From: Branchiostoma belcheri | Taxonomy: Eukaryota; Chordata; Leptocardii; Amphioxiformes; Branchiostomatidae | Assembly (NCBI RefSeq): GCF_001625305.1 | Contig: NW_017802758.1 | Coordinates: forward strand, 296,803-360,802 | Direction of reading: 5' to 3' | DNA: 64,000 nucleotides | Shown here: positions 1 through 9,500 of the stretch, one piece after another | Position numbering within the stretch: position 1 is the stretch's first letter | Layout: each line of letters begins with the position of its first letter | The notes under the pieces: generated by a model | Told to the model about the DNA's origin: nothing | Databases searched by the model: none | The model's input: the letters and a program-made list of their open reading frames with translations, nothing else | Position numbers and translations under genes: made by a program

Positions 1-420
1 GCTGGTACTACCCGTGTTATCTGGGCGTACCATGAGCAATTCTTACCTTTATAGTTATGCTGTTTTATAGGCTGGTACTACCCGTGTTATCTGGGCGTAC
101 CAAGAGCAATTCTTACCTTTATAGTTATGCTGTTTTATAGGCTGGTACTACCCGTGTTATCTGGGCGTACCATGAGCAATTCTTACCTTTATAGTTATGC
201 TGTTTTATAGGCTGGTACTACCCGTGTTATCTGGGCGTACCACGAGCAAATCTTACCTTTATAGTTATGCTGTTTTATAGGCTGGTACTACCCGTGTTAT
301 CTGGGCGTACCATGAGCAATTCTTACCTTTATAGTTATGCTGTTTTATAGGCCGGTACCACCCGTGTTATCTGGGCGTACCATGAGCAATTCTTACCTTT
401 ATAGTTATGCTGTTTTATAG
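1..420 (+). repeat. 70-bp tandem repeat made of a splice acceptor and exon start
   Basis: Six consecutive units begin at 1, 71, 141, 211, 281 and 351. Each starts with the first ~43 bases of the DOMON exon that follows at 421 (GCTGGTACTACCCGTG...) and ends with a short stretch of the preceding intron terminating in TGTTTTATAG, a usable 3' splice site. The last unit (351) already carries the exon's own variant GCCGGTACCACCC. In each unit the exon-like reading frame soon meets the stop in TTTATAG. The array may continue left of the window. Confidence 0.95.
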
Positions 421-588
421 GCCGGTACCACCCGTGTTATCTGGGCGTACCATGACCAGGACCCCCCGCACGACACGGCGCTGATGTACCACGGGGAGAC
501 CCGGGGAGCACGCAGCCTCATGCTGCTGGACGTCCCGCAGAACAGGGAGATGCCAGACGATGTGCAAACCATTGACTTACTAAACACG
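421..588 (+). CDS. MOXD1: MOXD1-like exon: DOMON domain part
   Basis: Reads TRVIWAYHDQDPPHD, then YHGETRGARSL and ending DDVQTIDLLNT. The VIWAYH..DP and YHG..RG motifs are typical of the DOMON domain end in DBH/MOXD1 proteins. 56 codons, donor GTAAGC. The acceptor is the last of seven repeated acceptors. Confidence 0.9.
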
Positions 589-3500
589 GTAAGCTGAGTT
601 ATACACGTGTGTTTGGATTTGTGTGATCAAATGAATGAATGAATTCAATGAATGATTGAATGAATTGAATTCAATGAATGAATGAATGAATGAATGAATG
701 AATGAATGAATGAATGAATGAATAAATGAATACCTTCATTGTACACATATACCCAATGGGTTAAGTACAGGTCACAGCAAAAGTATGGCATACAGATAAA
801 GTTACATATATACATCATCAAGTAACTACAATTAGGTAAATTAAGTAAATTCGGTTTCTTGTTTTTTTGTAAATGACAAAAAGGTAAGAACAGGTATGTT
901 TCAATATAGAAGGTTTGTCTATTAGTAAGCTCATTAAAAATATAAATCTTTACAGCTTAGATGTATGACGAAGAGGAACATAGATTGTATCAGATTATAT
1001 CAAGTTCTACCCTCTCTTTGTTGTATAGTTTACATTCTGTTACAAAATGTTTCTCATCTTCAATTCTTCCCAGATCACAGTACTAACATATTCGTTGTTC
1101 TAGGGGAGTGTGGTTATGTCTACCAGTTATGTCTAGTGTTACCAAGTAGTTACCATTTGTCAGGACTGTTTATTTATTTGTTTATTTGTTTATGAGAATT
1201 CACCACATGTACAAACATACAAGTGGAAGGGAGGACAAAACAGGTGTATTGACATCTTTACAAGTTGTCCTCCCAAAAACAATAATATAAATACAATACA
1301 ATACAAATTACAATGTCGAACAATTGTTGACATAAAATACAAAGTCCTACAATAACGTACAATACAATAGTCAAAAAAATGCAATACAATACACCGCTAT
1401 AAACTATCATTCGTTATTTACAATTGTAATGATATTTAAAAAAATCTAAGAATACTAGCGTAAATATCCAGCGTGTTAATGTCAAATGATAATTGATATC
1501 GCCTCTACAGTATAGCGTAATGAAGAAACAGACGGTCTACTGGTACCGCGGATTCAAGGTTCCAGACTTCGGAGGAAAAAGACACATCATAGCGGTATGT
1601 TCCACATTCTCCACTCGTTAAAGACTAGATCGAACAATGGTCAAAATCAAGCAAAACGTATATAAATTCTAGCTACATGTAAATAGGTATTGCATTATTA
1701 TGTAGTAATTTTTATAGGATCCTAGTGATAAGTTATATTATCATATTATTAAGGGCATTAAATGACATTTTAGGGTTGCAAAACTGGATTTCTAAAGTCA
1801 TTTTTTTAATATACTAATTCTGTCCTTCCCCAAATTGTTTTTTTTTACGAAAAAAAGGTTGTTCTTTATTATCGTACGCTGGTTCCAATTTTTTTATGGC
1901 ATTCCAAAAATAAAGGGACTCCTTACATAGCCTGTATTCACGTTTTTCCCATCACCAGAATACATTGCGAAAACAGGTTTTGGGGCATTTAATGTCCGAT
2001 TTGACCCATAGTAACTTAATTAGCGTTGAGCATAAAATGCCCCGACAGCTCAAAACACAGAAAAAAACAAGCTGTTTAACGTCAACAAGATAATTCTGGT
2101 GTCTTTCTGTCCTATTATGCAAATGAGGTTTAGACCCCTGTTTTCGCAATGCATTATGGGGATGTGAAACTCGTGAATAGGCTACTTCAGGCGCATCAAG
2201 TTTGAGATTATTAAAATGTGCTCGGGAATGTCAATATAATACAAATTTCTATTTAACACTGGATTGGATGTCTTAAACACATGCGCTTTGTTCCAGTTTG
2301 AACCAGTTTTACAGCCAGGTCACGAAGGTATGATCCATCACATGGACCTGTACACCTGTCTGAAGGACGTGGATCCAGACATGTATGATGGCGTCCAGCA
2401 CGCGCGTCACAGCCACGACTTCCCGGAAGATTGGCATTCTTGTAAGATCAGACTGGTAGCCTGGGAAATAGGAGGAGAGGTCAGTAGTGTTACTTAGGCC
2501 ACAGCAAGTAAATTTTATGGATGGCATCCTCCGCAGACTCCAAATATGATGCAAGCAGGCGAGAAAAAGACGGGCCGAAAAAAACAGGTTCCTACATTTT
2601 CAAATTTTGACTCAATCATTGTACAAATGGTTTTGATTCAGTGGGAACATCACATATACACAGCCAGCATCACATATCACTGCATCAAAGTAAGAACAGA
2701 ACATTAAATCAGAGCCTTTTCTTGTCTCCTCTCTTCATAGTTATCTGCCATCCACCTTCCGGCATGGCAGCAGACATCTTTGCCCATTTTCGGCATGTTG
2801 ACCACTGTCAGAAGGCAATATTTTTTTTCCAAAATGAGATAAAAATAAATGCGCGTGCTGATTTCATCCATAAAAAGTACTTGCTGTGGCATAATGCAAC
2901 TACGTTTGCATAAACCAACGTTGGAGGTCATCACTTCTCGACGTCAGAGTATTCAGGGGTGCAGACGTGGGATCAGACCACCATCTGCTGGGAGCAAGGG
3001 TGAGGCTAAGGCTGAAGAAGCTCACAGTGCAGAAGAAAGTGAAGCCGTATGCAGCTGAGAAGCTCAAGGACCCTGAGGTCAGTCAACAGTACAAGCTCGA
3101 ACTCCAGAACAGATTCCAGCTGCTTCAAGACATGGGGCCGGACTTGGAAGACCAGTGGGCACTCTTTAAGGAAACAGTCACAAAGAGTGCAGAGGAAACC
3201 ATTGGGAGAAGGCGTGGTTCACGGAAGGAACAATGGATACAGGGGCACACCTGGGAACTTATTGACGAAAGGAAGAAGACAAAAGGGCTCAGAGATAGAG
3301 CAAAGACCGAGGAAGAGAAAGAACAAACAGACCACCAGTACCGTGACCTTGACCGCCAAGTAAAGAAGAGCTGCCGTGCAGACAAAAGACACTGGTTAGA
3401 CAAGAAAAGCGCAGAGGCTGAGGAGGCAGCCAAGAAAAACGACTCAAGGACCTTGTACCGTCTGGTGAGGGAGCTCTCTGGAAACTGGAACAACTCGAGT

Positions 3501-6500
3501 GTACCAGTGAAAGACAAGAGCGGAAAGACACTGTTAACTACAGAAGAGCAAGACCAACGGTGGGTTGAACACTTCCAGGAAACGCTGAATCAACCAACCC
3601 CGGACACCCTGTATGACTTTGGTACAGAGGAAACAGCAGAGCAGCTGGATGTCTGCGAGGAACCAGTCAGGAAAGAGGAAACGGAGGAGGCCATTAAAGC
3701 AATGAAAAGTAACAAGGCAGCAGGACTGGACGAAATCTCGGCTGAGATGCTTAAGCATGGAGGGGATTGTACAGTGGAAATGCTGACCCAGGCTGATGAA
3801 CCGCTGTTGGCAAGAGGGGCAGGTTCCTAGGGACTGGCAGGAGGGAGTTATCGTGAAGCTTCCGAAGAAAGGAGACCTCTCCAACTGCAACAACTGGCGG
3901 GGAATCACTCTGTTATCCATCCCTGGAAAGGTATTCTGCGCAGTACTCCTCAGGAGGTTGAAGAAAGCTGTGGACTGCCTGTTAAGAGAGGAACAAGCTG
4001 GTTTCCGCAGCAACCGCTCCTGCACAGAACAGATATTTACCCTTCGAAACATCATCGAACAATGCCTGGAACACCAAACACCGTTAGCTTTAAAATTTCA
4101 TTGACTTCAAGAAGGCGTTTGACAGTATCCACAGAGAGACCCTCTGGAACATTGCACTGTCATACGGAATACCAGCCCGATTTGTCAGGATCTTTAAGGG
4201 CCTCTATGAAAACTCAAGGTGTTGTGTGAGAACGGAGGGAGGGACAACAGACTTCTTCAACATCATCACAGGGGTCCGACAGGGTTGTATCCTCTCCCCC
4301 TTCTTGTTCCTGATCACAATTGACTTCGTCTTGAGAAAGACCACTGGAGACGGGAAGGAGGGCATTAGGTGGAGGGAAGAGTCCAGACTTGCGGACTTAG
4401 ACTTTGCAGATGACCTTGCTCTGTTGTCCGAGAATAACCAAGGCCTACAGCACCTTACCACGAAACTGGAGACCTCTTCTGGAAAAGTTGGGCTACGGGT
4501 GAGTTCGGAGAAGACCAAGGCGATGGAGGTGGGAAACCACACAGGTCAACCTCGACTGAACATCACTGTCAACAACAGCCAGGTAGAGGTCGTGGATCAG
4601 TTTACCTACCTTGGGAGTGTCATCAGTAACAGCGGAGAAGTAGAGCCTGACATTAACTGTAGGGTGGGGAAAGCAGCTTCTGTGTTCCGACGGATGAACT
4701 CCATCTGGTCAGCAACCACCATCAACCTTGACACCAAGCTCCGACTATACAACAGTATTGTCCTACCCACTGCAATCTACGCTAGCGAAACCTGGAAATG
4801 TACAGCTAAAGCATCCAGAAAGCTAGACGCCTTCCACCAGAGAAACCTGAGGAGGATACTGAAGGTGAGGTGGCAGGATCACATAACGAACGATGAGATC
4901 CTAAACAGGACCAAGTCCAAGCCTCTGAGTACCATCATAACAGAGAAAAGGATGCAGCTGGCAGGACATATCCTCCGTCTGCCCAGCAGAAGGCACTCTA
5001 AGACAGCGATGACTTGGGTACCCCACAACGGCAGAAGAAAGAGGGGAAGGCCGAAACACACCTGGCGCAGGACCTTCCAAGATGATCTAAGAAGGGCAAA
5101 CATCCCCTGGGAGGAGGCGGAGACAGTGGCCGCTGACAAAAAGAAGTGGAAGCTTGCTGCCCGATGTGCCATTCGGCACAGGAGGAACTAAGGTCTAAGG
5201 TCTAAGGTAAGGTCATGAATATGAAACACTTCCACTGCAATACATAGGAAAGTCGCCAGGGTGTTGATTACTGTAAGATCAGGCTGACAGCCTAGGAAGT
5301 AGATATAGAGGTCAGTAGTGCCTAACTCTTTAAGAAATTAAGGCAGTTATCTGATTTTGCCTGCGTTAAAAACTGAGTTTTAAATACTGGTAAATACATG
5401 ACTGTTTTGCATAAAGAATCTGTCTAACAATTTGCATTTAACACTCTTGGGATTGCTACAATGCAACTTATAACGGACTTCCCTAGATGTTTAACAATTA
5501 TACACTTTTTAGTAATAAAAAAATCCACCCCTTCTATGACTTTACTTAATTACATATTATAATATATTTTAATCAAATCAATGGCGTGCATGTTTTTTCT
5601 TAATTATACAGGGCATTTACTACCCAGAAAAGGCCGGTCTTTCCGTAGGTGGTCCTGACGATCCAACGTTCTTTGTTATGGAGACACACTACAACAACCC
5701 GCAGCATAAGACTGGTGAGTGCATTATAGTCCTGACAGATACTGTTTAAAAAAGAATTTTATATTTTCAAGGACATTCTCTTTATTATCCCCTCTCTATA
5801 TAGTGCTAAACGATAAACAACGTTTGAAAAAGTAGTTGGTATAAGCAAGGACATTCTCTATGTCATACCCTTGTTATACGTTAATTGTATGTTACTATAT
5901 GCAAATATACCTGTATGTTCTTAAGCCAGACTGCAAATCACAACAACACACAGTGTGGTAGTGTTTGTTTTGTGTACGTTGTTAATGTTATTAAATCAGT
6001 TTTTCTAACATAAAACAGTAGACATATTTCTTGACTTACAATTGTTTTGGCAGTGCATGCCCCGAAAGGTTATTACAGCTAACAAAGAGATGGGAGTGAT
6101 GAAACAACGTACAAAATATTAAATTCTAGAAACATGTTATTTGCTTTTTAAACTATGTCTGGTAGGTTTAGCTTTTCAGTGCTATAAGCCGCGACATGCA
6201 TTATGTCCCACCTTTTAAGTGCTCATGACACAAAAATATGACCTTAACATATTGTACTTAACATAACTAGTATTACCTGGTAAACAGACACATTTATGAT
6301 AAATATGCACGGTTCTCCTGTTACATTCGAAGTTCTAACGCCCTACATTGGAAAAGTCAGCACAAGCCAGTCCTGGCAGACGATTTGCATCTCTACATTT
6401 TAGTTCTGCCTATCTGTAGTTTCTCTTGAGCTGATGTCACCCAGTGATGTCAGCTCAAGAAAAAGCACAGATATGCAAAAATAAAACATACAGATGCAAA

Positions 6501-9500
6501 TAGAGATGCCCGAAGTGGATAATCGGGAAGCTTGCTAGAGAGTCTCCAAAAATCCACCTTAGGAAGGCCAGGCAAGCTCAATTTCTCAGTCATCGTGATT
6601 GGAACAAACATCAAGTGACTATTTTTGTATGTACACTTCTCATAATTATTGTATTTTACAGCCTTTTTTGTTGTCATTTGGTCTTCTTTTGGTCTCATTG
6701 TTGTACACAGGCATAGTGGACAGGTCTGGTCTCCGGTTACTGTACACCTCAGAGCTGCGGCAGCACGACCTGGGCTTCATGCAGCTTGGCATGGAGGTGG
6801 CACGGACACTCATCATCCCGCCTGGGAGTCAGGCCTTTGTTACAGTCGGAACTTGTTATCCAGACTGTCTGGAGAAGGTAACGTTTTATTCGACTTGTAC
6901 CACGTGAGTTTTTTCCTCACATAAAATGGTACATACTGCTTTCTCTGCTTAGCACGCATTATTTGAGAAAGAGTGTGGGTGTTATCGAGGTAACAACTTG
7001 GACAAGTTTAGCTGTGTGCAAATGGTGTTAGGAAGTTTAACTTCCAAATTATATCCCTCCACTATCTACATAGTCGGAATTATGATAGCTAGGTATACGT
7101 ATTTAGTATGTAACTACGGATCTTTGTTGTGGCAATGTCTTCCACAGGCAATGGAGGAAGAGTCCATAGAGAAGATCCACGTGATCGGCGTCCATTTCCA
7201 CACTCACCTGGCGGGAAGGAAGATGAAGATGCGCCACGTGCGGAACGGAGTGGAACTGCCGTGGATACGGAACGATGAAAACTTTGACTTCAACTTTCAG
7301 CAGACTGTCAGTCTACAGAAGGAGGTAGAAGTTTTAAAGGTATGCTTGTAAACTCCAAAAACTTCAGGTTTTAACTAACAGTTGGGATTTTATAGTCAAT
7401 ATGTAAAAAGTTGAGTCAGCCCTATTCCATAATTAACTGATGTCTGCGAGGTAAAATTCTGCTTGTTTGGTATAATTATTGGGATATACATATGAGCTAA
7501 ATTGTTATTGGGTCATATGTAATAAATTATTATGAAATGATAATCATAACTTGAATGTCTTTACATAGAATATTAGAGACAGTTTTGAATACCGGCGTAG
7601 TTAGACGTGCTGTAACTATTTTTTTAGTTTGAGATTTTTGTTGCTTTTCACCAATTGAGAGGGGCTGATATTTTTAAGCAATCAATACACGGCGCAGATT
7701 AAAGAACAATAAGAAAAAAAATTCGATAATGAAAATGATGACTTAAAGACAAAATACAGGCGCAAACGTGCAGTTAACTGCAAACCATGTGATCTTTTTT
7801 TCTGTTTCAGGGCGACTACATCATAGTGGAGTGTACGTACAATACCACTGACAGGCGGAAGGTTACATACGTGAGTTTCTCACAATCAAATCTACTTTCA
7901 GAATACTACTGTTTCCACTTATGTACATCCATTGCGATGGCTGCTTGTAATTACACTTGAATCCCTAGGGCCACAGAGAATGCTTGATTGTTGCTAACCT
8001 TTTCATAACATATCGCTAATTTTGATTTTGCAAAAAAATTAGTTTAGAATCAGTAAGAAACATTCTGAATTCGTCAGACGAAAATGTTTGCTTCAGTTGC
8101 CGAAGGTATAATATTGTGGATTTGTCTGTAATGATTTCTAAATCGTTAGTTAAAGGTGACTTCCGTATTTCATTGTCATTAGTTTCATACCGTATTAAAG
8201 ACTACTGTTGACATATTTGCCAATAGGGAGGCCTGAGTACGGAAGAAGAGATGTGTTTTGGTCACATACTTCACTACCCGAACATGAAGCTAAGACGGTG
8301 TAAGAGTAACCCACACAAGGCGTCTTACCTGGCGGCGCTCGGGGCCACAGAAGTTACCTTCAGGTGCTTTATATGGTTATATTATAGCCTAATTGCATCA
8401 GTGTTTCATGCCTGTGAGCAGCTAATGGATATCCTTATTAGGCAACACCAAGTTGATTTGTTGTTTCTCGGATCGCTCTGTCCATTTTTTTCTGATTTAA
8501 AACAAAAATTAGGTTTTGAATCAACTGTAAAATGCTCAACGAAATAAATGTTTTGGACACAACAGTCGAAGAACGTCCCTTTATTCATAGTCATTAAAAT
8601 TTTTCAATATAACAATGCAACTGTTTCATTAAAAGTTCAAAATCTATTGTTTAAATTATTAACCAGCCTGGTTTGTTGATTTAATGGCTCAAATCGTAAC
8701 ATTTCCGGCTATCACGGGGTGCCATGGGCTTTTTTTTTTTATTTCGCCCTGTCTATTCATATTTTTTGTCCTGAAAAATCCGAGAAACAACAAATTAAAT
8801 TGGTGTGACCTTAAAGTATCAATTATGCACATATATACATACTAACTAGTACAGAGACACATTTCTAGTGACCTTAGACAAGCTGTGATGTTTTGTTTAC
8901 CGTTTCTCCATCAAAGAGAAACGAACAGAAGTGGAATTACCTAATGTACACCAGTGCTAGTGCTAGTTTTATCATCATCCTGTACATGTATATTATCTGT
9001 TGTGTCATGTACTTAATCCTGTGGGTATGTATGTACAATAAAGGTATTTATTCTAATATCAAGATCAACAATGTTAAGTACATGTTACAAAAGTTTATCC
9101 TGGATAAATAGTGATTCTCGGATACTTGGATACTTAATAGGCATCATCGCATCTTTATTAATTTTGCATCGCACACCGCTAAATTGGGAAGATAGTCTCA
9201 TTGATACTACTATTTCCTCCTCGTGATCTATATACGGCAACACGTTCCTGTCTTGCCCCACTACCCTCCATCCGGATCTTCTCTGGTCATCTAATCAAAA
9301 TAGCTGAGGCCACAGCAAGTAATTTTTTTATGGATGGCATCAGCGCGCGCATTAATTTTCGACTGATTTTGAAAAAAAAAAACGAATGTTGTCTTCTGAC
9401 AGTGGTCACAATGCCGAAAATGGGCAAAGATGTCTGTTGCCATGCCGGAAGGTAGATTGCCGATAACTATAAACAGACGAGACAAGAAAAAGCTCTGATT

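Larger units (their letters stand above)
2945..5210 (+). mobile_element. RTE-like non-LTR retrotransposon, 5' truncated, frameshifted
   Basis: The coding sequence starts inside the endonuclease end (GADVGSDHHLLGAR) and runs through a linker, then reverse transcriptase: SNKAAGLDEISAEML, QGCILSPFLFLI, catalytic FADDLALLSE near 4402, and the C-terminal WAxH-type region ending RRKRGRPKHTW and WKLAARCAIRHRRN. At least two frameshifts break it: near 3785-3796 and near 4093 (before FIDFKKAFDSI). It ends in a short AAGGTCT repeat tail. Assignment to RTE rests on the truncated endonuclease, the short 3' UTR and general RT resemblance. It lies in an intron of the MOXD1-like gene on the same strand and is not functional. 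Confidence 0.85.

Noticed and set aside
1..420. CRISPR-like array
   Set aside because: Units are contiguous without unique spacers and derive from an exon; the genome is animal.
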